Source: UBA6136 sp964386975 (GTDB lineage Bacteria > Pseudomonadota > Gammaproteobacteria > Methylococcales > Methylococcaceae). From it: 64,000 bases of DNA. Under the pieces are notes generated by a model. That model did no database searches. It was not told the DNA's origin and saw nothing but the letters and a program-made list of their open reading frames with translations. How positions within the stretch are numbered: the stretch's first letter is position 1; every line of letters starts with the position of its first letter. A program made the translations under genes and the position numbers. The stretch covers positions 9,999-73,998 of the forward strand of contig CAYLUS010000006.1 in assembly GCA_964386975.1 (NCBI GenBank), read 5' to 3'. Below are positions 50,992-58,286 of this stretch, in pieces.

Positions 50992-52176
50992 TTAACCGGC
51001 TAACTTTTGAATGTAGGTCCGCGCCACTTCTCTGGCCTTGCGATCGGCCTCCAAAACCTCAGGAATGTCTTTGGCGTGGGTAACTGCAATCTGGTCCATG
51101 CAGTGACGAATCACGTCCGGGATGGCCGTGAAACGAATCCCCCCGTTTAAGAAGCAATCCACCGCAATTTCATTGGCCGCATTCAAAATGGCCGGCATGG
51201 TTTCTCCTGCTTCAACTGCCTCGTAGGCACGCTTAAGACACGGGAAACGGTCAAAGTCTGGCGCTTCAAAATCAAGTCGTTTGACCGAGAAAAGGTCCAA
51301 GGGTTCGGCGCCGGAGTCAAATCGTTCAGGCCATGCCATCGCGTGTGCGATCGGGATTCGCATGTCAGGGTTACCCATCTGCGCCAGCACGGTCCCATCC
51401 ACATAATCGACCATTGAATGGATGACACTCTGCGGATGAACGACGACCTGCACTTTGGAAGGGGGTGCATTAAACAAAAGGCACGCCTCGATCAATTCAA
51501 GACCCTTGTTCATCATGGTCGCTGAATCAACCGAAATTTTGCGACCCATGACCCAATTCGGGTGCGCTACCGCTTCATCCGGGGTGACATGGTGAAGGGA
51601 CGCCAGATCCTTCCTGAGGAAAGGCCCTCCAGAGGCCGTCAACAGAATACGACGAACTTCGGGTGCATCCCGACCGGCATGATAATTGGCCGGCATACAT
51701 TGAAAAATGGCGTTGTGCTCACTATCGATGGGCAACAAATCCGCACCTGATTCGGCGACGGCGGCCATGAACAGGGGCCCTGACATGACCAGCGCCTCCT
51801 TGTTGGCCAAAAGGACCGTCTTGCCGGCTCTTGCTGCCGCAAGGGTTGGCAGCAAACCGGCCGCACCGACGATGGCGGCCATGACAGAATCGACTTCATC
51901 CAGCACGCTGACCGTCTCAAGGGCTGATGCCCCGGACAGAACCTCCGTGCGGGTATTGCCTGCCGCTCGGAGTCCCGATCGCAACTCGGTCGCGGCGACC
52001 TCATCAATCATCACCGCAAAGGCCGGCTTGAACCTTAGACACTGTTCAAGCATGCGCTCTACGTTGCGCTGCGCCGTTAATGCGATGACCCGATACCGAT
52101 CCGGATGTCGCCCTGCGACATCCAGTGTGCTGACACCAATCGATCCGGTCGAACCGAGAACGCAAAGACCTTTCAT
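50992..52176 (-). CDS. dxr: 1-deoxy-D-xylulose 5-phosphate reductoisomerase
   Basis: 394 aa. The NADPH motif LGSTGSIGVSTLDVAGRHPDRY opens the protein. Catalytic-site blocks NKEALVMSG, LPIDSEHNAIFQCM, TASGGPF and the flexible loop HPNWVMGRKISVDSATMMNKGLE are intact. It makes MEP in the non-mevalonate isoprenoid pathway, which feeds UppS two genes upstream. It starts 2 nt after the cdsA stop. Confidence 0.98.
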   Translation of the reverse strand: MKGLCVLGSTGSIGVSTLDVAGRHPDRYRVIALTAQRNVERMLEQCLRFKPAFAVMIDEVAATELRSGLRAAGNTRTEVLSGASALETVSVLDEVDSVMAAIVGAAGLLPTLAAARAGKTVLLANKEALVMSGPLFMAAVAESGADLLPIDSEHNAIFQCMPANYHAGRDAPEVRRILLTASGGPFLRKDLASLHHVTPDEAVAHPNWVMGRKISVDSATMMNKGLELIEACLLFNAPPSKVQVVVHPQSVIHSMVDYVDGTVLAQMGNPDMRIPIAHAMAWPERFDSGAEPLDLFSVKRLDFEAPDFDRFPCLKRAYEAVEAGETMPAILNAANEIAVDCFLNGGIRFTAIPDVIRHCMDQIAVTHAKDIPEVLEADRKAREVARTYIQKLAG

Positions 52177-52178
52177 GC

Positions 52179-53237
52179 CTAATTGACCCGCGGGTTGGTT
52201 TTTTGGGTTGACTTGGGTTTCAAGGGGGCTACCGGCTTTTTCACCGGCGCTGCGGGGGCGGGTGCCGCCGGTTCCGCAGGGGCCGCCTCTTCGGCGGATT
52301 CACCAGGCACTTCCATCGGCCCATCAAAGTGATGGTCGCTTGGCATGGTTTCAAGCGATGGCATATTCTCTTCCCCCAAGACCAACTCCGGCGCCTGCGC
52401 CGGGCCGATCTGCAAGAAAATCGGGATCAGCAGAGAGCCTGCATAAAAAACCGCAACACCGGAGAGCAGGCTGTCGATCCGATCAAGGACTCCCCCATGG
52501 CCAGGCAGAAGTCCACCACTGTCCTTGACGCCTCTGACTCGCTTCGCCAGGCTTTCGACCAGATCCCCACAAATCGAAAAAGCCACGGTCATGACCGAAA
52601 GAAAGACAAAATCCACCTTGCTCATGGTTTCAAGATCAGCGACAAACCCCACGACGATGGCAAAGCCGACGGCGGCAAACAGGGCCCCGTAAACGCCTTC
52701 GACCGTCTTGCCGGGGCTGATAGCCGGGACCAGTTTGGTGAAACCCCAGTTCTTGCCGGTGAAGTAGGCCGCAATGTCTGCCAACCAGATCAGTAGCAGC
52801 AGGTAGAGCACCTGAAACGATGAAAAATTGAGTCGCAACCAGACCATGAGCGCCCAACCACTGAACAGGATGAAGAGACCCGCACCAAGACGCGCCGCCC
52901 AGGGATAGGGGTAAGGGACCAGTTTTTCCGGAAACCGTCGAAACGCCAATCCCCACAGCGCCCACCAAACTACCGCAGTTCCATAGAACCAGATCGGGAG
53001 TTCCCCCGGCGCCCAATAAAGGGCAAAAACACGCGCCAGAACCATAAGACTCAAAAGCCCTGCCAGAAACAGCACGCGACCCTTGGCTTCAAGCGCACAA
53101 AGCCCACCCCATTCCCAGGCGGCTAGAAGGATGAAAAATCCCCAAAGTGCAGCAAAGCCGTCCGCAGGCAGCCACCACACGGCGGCGATGATCAAGGGCG
53201 CGAGGATACTTGCGGTAATGATGCGGTTTCTTAACAT
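52179..53237 (-). CDS. cdsA: Phosphatidate cytidylyltransferase with long C-terminal tail
   Basis: 352 aa. Eight or so membrane helices fill about 1-275. The family signature SLAKRVRGVKDSGGLLPGHGGVLDRIDS (two parts) is intact, so the enzyme should make CDP-diacylglycerol. Residues 277-352 form an extra tail, first acidic (LGEENMPSLETMPSDHHFDG), then Ala/Pro/Glu-rich and finally Lys/Pro-rich. Ordinary CdsA ends soon after the last helix, at about 270-285 residues. The reading frame is open and the stop is 2 nt from dxr, so it is not an obvious frameshift. Confidence 0.94.
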   Translation of the reverse strand: MLRNRIITASILAPLIIAAVWWLPADGFAALWGFFILLAAWEWGGLCALEAKGRVLFLAGLLSLMVLARVFALYWAPGELPIWFYGTAVVWWALWGLAFRRFPEKLVPYPYPWAARLGAGLFILFSGWALMVWLRLNFSSFQVLYLLLLIWLADIAAYFTGKNWGFTKLVPAISPGKTVEGVYGALFAAVGFAIVVGFVADLETMSKVDFVFLSVMTVAFSICGDLVESLAKRVRGVKDSGGLLPGHGGVLDRIDSLLSGVAVFYAGSLLIPIFLQIGPAQAPELVLGEENMPSLETMPSDHHFDGPMEVPGESAEEAAPAEPAAPAPAAPVKKPVAPLKPKSTQKTNPRVN

Positions 53238-53270
53238 GGTGTGATCCGTCGGGAACGTGAAAGGGACCTC

Positions 53271-54029
53271 TTAAGGGGTCTTGATTCGGTCAATTTGGTC
53301 GCCGGTGTAGCCAAAGCGTCGCTGGCGACTGGCGAAACTGTGAAGCGCCTCTTCGAAGGCCTTCTCATCAAAGTCGGGCCACAGGAGCGGGGTAAAGTAG
53401 AGCTCGGTGTAGGCCAACTGCCAGAGCAGAAAGTTGCTGATGCGCTGCTCACCACCGGTGCGGATGAAAAGATCGGGCTCGGGGAGATCAGCGAGCACCA
53501 TCGCCGACTCCAGCACTTCGGGGGTGATGGCAGCAGGCGCCAACGTCCCGCTTTGCACCTGTTCAGCCAATTTTCGTGCGGCCTGAGTTATATCCCAACG
53601 TCCGCCGTAATTTGCGGCGATGACCAGTTGCAGCCGGGTGTTCGCCGCCGTCATGGCTTCGGCCTCGGCGATTTTTTCACGAAGCACCGGGGCGAACGCC
53701 TCACGATCGCCAATGATCCGAAGGCGCACGCCATTTCGATGCAGCTTTTGGGTCTCGCGCTCGAGACTGGCCATAAATAGCTCCATCAACAGGGAGACTT
53801 CCTGAACCGGGCGCCGCCAGTTCTCGCTGCTGAAAGCAAACAGAGTGAGCACTTCAATGCCACGTTCGATGCACTTCTCGACCGTCTTGCGCACCGAGGT
53901 GACGCCGGCCTTGTGACCTGCCGGCCGCGGCAAATATCGGGATTTAGCCCAGCGACCGTTGCCATCCATGATGATGGCCACGTGACGTGGCAACCCCGGA
54001 TCGGAACGCTCGAGGAGAGGGTCAGTCAT
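53271..54029 (-). CDS. uppS: Undecaprenyl diphosphate synthase
   Basis: 252 aa, cis-prenyltransferase. Asp22 in IIMDGNGRWAKSR binds the diphosphate. GHKAGVTSVRKTVEKCIERGI, LTLFAFSSENWRRP and the C-terminal DLFIRTGGEQRISNFLLWQLAYTELYF (in parts) are all present. It makes the C55 carrier for peptidoglycan and surface glycans. It lies 33 nt upstream of cdsA and 47 nt downstream of frr. Confidence 0.98.
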   Translation of the reverse strand: MTDPLLERSDPGLPRHVAIIMDGNGRWAKSRYLPRPAGHKAGVTSVRKTVEKCIERGIEVLTLFAFSSENWRRPVQEVSLLMELFMASLERETQKLHRNGVRLRIIGDREAFAPVLREKIAEAEAMTAANTRLQLVIAANYGGRWDITQAARKLAEQVQSGTLAPAAITPEVLESAMVLADLPEPDLFIRTGGEQRISNFLLWQLAYTELYFTPLLWPDFDEKAFEEALHSFASRQRRFGYTGDQIDRIKTP

Positions 54030-54076
54030 GCGAATCCGCGCTCGGCCTCATGATCCGTGACAAGGTCAAACCCGGC

Positions 54077-54634
54077 TCAGATGGCCAGAAGATCCTTTTC
54101 CTTTTGCTCGAGCAGGGCATCGACTTCCTTGACGTACTGATCGGTCAACTTCTGGACCTGTTCCACACTCTTTCGCTCGGCATCCTCGGAAATCAACTTG
54201 TCCTTGACCGCATTCTTGAGGTCTGTGTTGGCATCTCGACGGATGTTGCGCACCGCTACACGGGAGTTCTCGGCTTCATGACGCGCCACTTTGACCAAGT
54301 CCTTGCGGCGTTCCTCGGTCAGGGGTGGCATGGGTACACGGATCACGGTCCCGGCGGTATTGGGATTGAGTCCCAGATCAGAGGTCATGATCGCTTTCTC
54401 GATTGCCTGGACCATGGTCCGCTCCCAGGGAGAGACGGCAAGCGTCCTTGCGTCCTCGATGGTGACGTTGGCAACTTGGCTCAGGGGCACATCGTTTCCG
54501 TAATAAGACACGGTGATGTGATCGAGAAGGCTTGGATGGGCCCGACCCGTTCGAATCTTGGCTAACTCCAACTTGAGCGCATCAACACTCTTGCCCATCC
54601 GCTCGGCGGTTCGCTTCTGGATATCTTCGATCAT
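54077..54634 (-). CDS. frr: Ribosome recycling factor
   Basis: 185 aa, standard length. MGKSVDALKLELAKIRTGRAHPSLLDHI, VPMPPLTEERRKDLVKVARHEAENSRVAVRNIRRDAN (in parts) and VQKLTDQYVKEVDALLEQKEKDLL mark the two-domain fold. It splits post-termination ribosomes with EF-G. The ATG overlaps the pyrH stop by 4 nt. Confidence 0.98.
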   Translation of the reverse strand: MIEDIQKRTAERMGKSVDALKLELAKIRTGRAHPSLLDHITVSYYGNDVPLSQVANVTIEDARTLAVSPWERTMVQAIEKAIMTSDLGLNPNTAGTVIRVPMPPLTEERRKDLVKVARHEAENSRVAVRNIRRDANTDLKNAVKDKLISEDAERKSVEQVQKLTDQYVKEVDALLEQKEKDLLAI

Positions 54635-55359
54635 GGTTTTTTCCCCGTTTCAATCAAGGAGCCAATGTCCTCTCCCCTGACCAGACGCATGACGGCACCC
54701 GGCTCAAAGACATTCATGACTCGCAAAGGCATGTTGTGATCGCGACACAGGACCAGTGCGGTCGCGTCCATCACGCTCAATCGCTGATCGAGCGCCTCAT
54801 CATAGGTCAGTCGCTTATAAAACGAAGCGGCGGGGTTTTTCACAGGATCATCGCTGTAAACCCCATCCACCTTGGTGGCCTTGATCAGCAGATCAGCCCC
54901 AATTTCAATGGCCCGCAGGCTTGCTGCGGTATCGGTCGTAAAAAACGGATTGCCCGTTCCCGCCGCGAAAATGGTGACGCGGCCTTTTTCCAGATGGCGA
55001 ATCGCACGCCTTCTGATGTAGTCCTCACAAACCTGATTGATTTTCAGCGCCGACATGACCCGTACCGGGCGGCCCTGATGTTCAATCGCATCTTGCATGG
55101 CCAGGGCATTGAGCACGGTGGCCAGCATGCCCATGTAGTCCCCCGTGGCCCGCTCAAGACCCTGCCCTGCCGTCTGGGCACCGCGGATGATGTTCCCACC
55201 CCCGATGACCAAACCGACCTGCACGCCAAATGCACAGAGTTCGGCAATCTCCTGAGCCAGCCGACCGATCACGGCCCCATCGATCCCGGCGCCACGATCC
55301 CCCATGAGGGCCTCGCCACTCAGTTTGAGCAAGATGCGGGTGTATGTTGGGGCAGTCAT
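54631..55359 (-). CDS. pyrH: UMP kinase
   Basis: 242 aa. It belongs to the amino-acid-kinase fold, with LLKLSGEALMGDRGAGID, GGGNIIRGAQTAGQGLERATGDYMGMLATVLNALAMQD (in parts), FAAGTGNPFFTTDTAASLRAIEIGADLLIKATKVDGVYS and a C-terminal GAVMRLVRGEDIGSLI. It phosphorylates UMP to UDP. It follows tsf across a 90 nt spacer with a strong hairpin. Confidence 0.98.
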   Translation of the reverse strand: MTAPTYTRILLKLSGEALMGDRGAGIDGAVIGRLAQEIAELCAFGVQVGLVIGGGNIIRGAQTAGQGLERATGDYMGMLATVLNALAMQDAIEHQGRPVRVMSALKINQVCEDYIRRRAIRHLEKGRVTIFAAGTGNPFFTTDTAASLRAIEIGADLLIKATKVDGVYSDDPVKNPAASFYKRLTYDEALDQRLSVMDATALVLCRDHNMPLRVMNVFEPGAVMRLVRGEDIGSLIETGKKP

Positions 55360-55400
55360 GAATCCTCCTCGGAGCGGTGGCTAACAGGTGAACTCAAGCC

Positions 55401-55433
55401 GTCCGGGGGAGGGCGTAGACCCGTGCCCCGGAC
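55401..55433 (-). terminator. Hairpin between tsf and pyrH
   Basis: An 8 bp GC-rich stem (GTCCGGGG at 55401-55408 with CCCCGGAC at 55426-55433) has a 17 nt loop in the tsf-pyrH spacer. No U-run follows, so it may slow transcription or protect mRNA ends. Confidence 0.45.
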
Positions 55434-55449
55434 CCGGCTCAAAAGGTTA

Positions 55450-56337
55450 TCAAGAAGCCCGAACCTGGGCCATGACTTCCTCGGCGAAATTGCTTTCGAC
55501 TTTCTCGATGCCCTCACCGACTTCTAGGCGGACAAAACGGGCCACTTTTGCGCCCTTGTCCGCCAGAAGCTTGGCGACGGTCTGGTCGGGATCCTTGACG
55601 AACGGCTGACCGACCAGCGTGATCTCACCCAGGAACTTCTTGATGCGACCCTCGACCATCTTTTCAACGACGTTCGCCGGCTTTCCTGAAGCTTCGGCTT
55701 GCGCGCTGAAAATGGCCTTTTCCTTTTCGATCAGTTCCGGGTCAACCCCTGACTCATCGACGCAATTCGGCTTGCTGGCTGCGACATGCATGGCAATGTC
55801 CTTGCCGAGTTCTGCATCGCCGCCGTCGAGTTCGACGAGAACGCCGATTCGGCTGCCATGCAGGTAGTTTGCGACCAGACCGGCAGGCGCACTGAAGCGC
55901 TCAAAGCGACGAACGGCAATGTTCTCACCGATCTTTGCAATCATGGCACGGCGGGTCTCTTCAATGCTTTCGCCGGTTGCCGGATTCTTGCTCTCCAGCA
56001 AGCCCTCGAGGGTGGTTGCCTCCGAATCCAGAGCCACTTGTGCGACCAGATTGGCAAAATTGATGAAGTCATCGCCTTTGGCGACGAAATCCGTTTCGCT
56101 GTTGACCTCGACGATGGCGGCACGCTTGCCATCGGCACTTGCCTTGCAGCAGACGCATCCCTCTGCGGCCGTGCGACCGGACTTCTTGTCGGCTTTGGCC
56201 AGACCCGCCTTACGCATCAGCTCAACCGCTGCTTCAAGGTCACCGTTCGTCTCGGTCAGCGCCTTCTTGCATTCCATCATTCCAGAACCCGTGCGCTCAC
56301 GCAGTTCCTTCACCATTCCAGCCGTAATGTTCGACAT
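55450..56337 (-). CDS. tsf: Elongation factor Ts
   Basis: 295 aa. The N-terminal TAGMVKELRERTGSGMMECKKALTETNGDLEAAVELMRKAG (in parts) is diagnostic. The core includes EVNSETDFVAKGDDFINFA and the C-terminal VGQPFVKDPDQTVAKLL. It recycles EF-Tu from GDP to GTP. An unusual CVCCKASADGK stretch sits before the core. It follows rpsB across a spacer holding an attenuator-like terminator. Confidence 0.98.
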   Translation of the reverse strand: MSNITAGMVKELRERTGSGMMECKKALTETNGDLEAAVELMRKAGLAKADKKSGRTAAEGCVCCKASADGKRAAIVEVNSETDFVAKGDDFINFANLVAQVALDSEATTLEGLLESKNPATGESIEETRRAMIAKIGENIAVRRFERFSAPAGLVANYLHGSRIGVLVELDGGDAELGKDIAMHVAASKPNCVDESGVDPELIEKEKAIFSAQAEASGKPANVVEKMVEGRIKKFLGEITLVGQPFVKDPDQTVAKLLADKGAKVARFVRLEVGEGIEKVESNFAEEVMAQVRAS

Positions 56338-56400
56338 GAACCTAATCCTCTTAAATCAAAAATTCAGAAAACGATCCCGTACCGGCAGACGTTCTGCCTA

Positions 56401-56428
56401 GAAAAACGCCCCCAATGGGTGGAGGCGT
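56401..56428 (-). terminator. Terminator/attenuator between rpsB and tsf
   Basis: On the minus strand an 8 bp stem (56428-56421 with 56413-56406, one G-T pair) and a 7 nt loop run directly into TTTTTC. A second perfect 7 bp hairpin lies just upstream at 56440-56458. It likely lowers tsf transcription relative to rpsB, as known for the E. coli rpsB-tsf spacer. Confidence 0.75.
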
Positions 56429-56482
56429 CTTCCCCGTTTCCCTGCCTTTGCGGCAGGGCCGGTTGATGCAAGAACCCGAGGG

Positions 56483-57241
56483 TTACTCGGCTGCTTCGGC
56501 GGCTGCCGGAACGGCATCCATTTCAACAAACTCATCCTCACCACCAGGCATTGAGAGGCTGTTCGCCTTGCCCTGGAGGATCGAGGTCGCTGCGGTTTGA
56601 ACATAAAGCTGTACCGCACGAATCGAGTCATCATTACCCGGGATAATGAAATCAATACCGGTCGGATTGTTGTTGGTATCAACGATGCCTACCACCGGGA
56701 TACCCAGCTTGTGCGCTTCGCTGATGGCGTTATGCTCGTAACCGACATCCAGCACGAACAGCACGTCAGGCAGGCGATCCATGTCGCGGATACCGCCCAT
56801 GCTGTTTACCAGCTTGTCGAGCTCGCGCATCATGCCAAGACCTTCTTTCTTGCTGAAGCGCTGAAGGCGTCCATCATCACGCATGGCTTCCAACTCTTTC
56901 ATCCGCGCAACGGACTGCTTGATGGTCTTGAAGTTGGTCAGCATGCCGCCGAGCCAGCGATGATTAACAAAAGGCATGCCACAGCGGAGCGCCTCATCCT
57001 GGACCACCGAGCGCGTGGTGCGCTTGGTACCGACAAAGAGGATTTTGCCCCGCTTGGCCGCTACCTGTTCCAGGTAAGCCATGGCGTCCTTGAAAAGCGG
57101 AAGTGTCTTTTCAAGGTTGATAATGTGAATATTGCTGCGGGCACCGTAGATAAACGGCGCCATCTTGGGATTCCAATAACGCGTCTGGTGACCGAAGTGG
57201 ACCCCGGCCTCAAGCATTTGACGCATTGTCACGTTCGACAT
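56483..57241 (-). CDS. rpsB: 30S ribosomal protein S2
   Basis: 252 aa. MSNVTMRQMLEAGVHFGHQTRYWNPKM (in two parts), FVGTKRTTRSVVQDEALRCGMPFVNHRWLGGMLTNFKTIKQSV (in parts) and GIPVVGIVDTNNNPTGIDFIIPGNDDS mark S2. The C-terminal tail is acidic and Ala-rich. It heads the rpsB-tsf-pyrH-frr-uppS-cdsA-dxr-rseP run and is preceded by a structured leader of about 128 nt. Confidence 0.98.
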   Translation of the reverse strand: MSNVTMRQMLEAGVHFGHQTRYWNPKMAPFIYGARSNIHIINLEKTLPLFKDAMAYLEQVAAKRGKILFVGTKRTTRSVVQDEALRCGMPFVNHRWLGGMLTNFKTIKQSVARMKELEAMRDDGRLQRFSKKEGLGMMRELDKLVNSMGGIRDMDRLPDVLFVLDVGYEHNAISEAHKLGIPVVGIVDTNNNPTGIDFIIPGNDDSIRAVQLYVQTAATSILQGKANSLSMPGGEDEFVEMDAVPAAAEAAE

Positions 57242-57369
57242 TTATAACTCCTAGAGATGGTTTGGGTTAGGCCTCCACGCACCCCGAACTGCGACCCGTG
57301 GACGGTGGTCGAACCGTCAGGAGCACCCTGCAGAACGTGTCGGTACGTGTGTGTAGTTGCTAAAAAAAG
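57242..57369 (-). promoter_or_regulatory. Structured 5' leader of rpsB, possible S2 autoregulatory RNA
   Basis: About 128 nt from the predicted start to the rpsB ATG. It contains a perfect 6 bp hairpin (57301-57306 with 57313-57318) and the segment GTGGAGGCCTAACCC before an AGGAG site. The length and structure fit S2-binding leaders that repress rpsB in Gammaproteobacteria. The assignment is by position and structure only. Confidence 0.5.
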
Positions 57370-57375
57370 CAGGCC

Positions 57376-57404
57376 TTTATACCATGAACGGCTTGCTCCA
57401 GCAA
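57376..57404 (-). promoter_or_regulatory. Promoter of rpsB
   Basis: On the minus strand TTGCTG (57404-57399) and TATAAA (57381-57376) are spaced by 17 nt. The -10 box is one base from consensus and the -35 weaker. Confidence 0.6.
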
Positions 57405-57485
57405 ACCATGTCCACCGCCTCGGACCGGGCTCGTGGTTTCCTTCGGTAAACCCTTTCAACTTTAAAAACAACGACCTGCACCCCC

Positions 57486-58286
57486 ATGAGCGCCTCGATC
57501 AAAACCGCCCAAGAAATCGATTTGATGCGGGAAGCCGGACGCCTGGCAGCCGAAGTGCTGGAGATGATCGCCCCCTATGTCGTGCCTGGCGTGACGACCG
57601 AGGAAATCGACCGCATCTGCCATAAGTACATGGTCAATGAGCAGAAAGTCATTCCCGCCCCCCTCAATTACAAAGGGTTTCCAAAATCGATTTGTACCTC
57701 GGTGAACCATACGGTCTGTCACGGCATTCCCGGTCCTAAGCTGCTCAAAAGCGGTGACATCGTCAATGTTGACATCACCGTGATCAAGGACGGCTTTCAC
57801 GGCGATACCAGCCAGATGTTTCTGGTCGGCGAAGTACCACTTAAGGCCAGCAGGCTCTGCAAGGTGTGCCAGGAGGCGCTCTATCGGGGAATCGACTGCG
57901 TTCGCCCGGGTGCCCGTCTTGGCGACATTGGCCACGCCATCCAGCAGTACGCAGAGGGGCACGGCTACAGCGTAGTTGAGGAGTTCTGCGGACATGGAAT
58001 CGGTCGCAAATTTCATGAAGACCCCCAGGTTCTCCACTACGGCAAGGCCAACACCGGCCCCGTCCTGGAACCAGGAATGACCTTTACCATCGAACCCATG
58101 ATTAACCTTGGCAAGCGGCATGTGAAAATCCTGCCCGATGGCTGGACCGCCGTAACCAAGGACCGCAGTCTGTCGGCGCAATGGGAACATACCATCCTGG
58201 TCACCGAGACCGGCCATGAAATACTGACGCTGAGGAGCGAGGAAGCGAAACAGCTTGAACACCGCAATTCTCAGGAACTGGGTTGA
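57486..58286 (+). CDS. map: Type I methionine aminopeptidase
   Basis: 266 aa. Metal ligands lie in VNVDITVIKDGFHGDTSQMF (two Asp), EEFCGHGIGRKFHED (His), MTFTIEPMI (Glu) and WEHTILVTETGHEIL (Glu). NYKGFPKSICTSVNHTVCHGIP forms the Met-binding part. It removes initiator Met from new proteins. It is divergent from rpsB, and its 3' end overlaps the glnD start by 32 nt. Confidence 0.98.
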   Translation: MSASIKTAQEIDLMREAGRLAAEVLEMIAPYVVPGVTTEEIDRICHKYMVNEQKVIPAPLNYKGFPKSICTSVNHTVCHGIPGPKLLKSGDIVNVDITVIKDGFHGDTSQMFLVGEVPLKASRLCKVCQEALYRGIDCVRPGARLGDIGHAIQQYAEGHGYSVVEEFCGHGIGRKFHEDPQVLHYGKANTGPVLEPGMTFTIEPMINLGKRHVKILPDGWTAVTKDRSLSAQWEHTILVTETGHEILTLRSEEAKQLEHRNSQELG

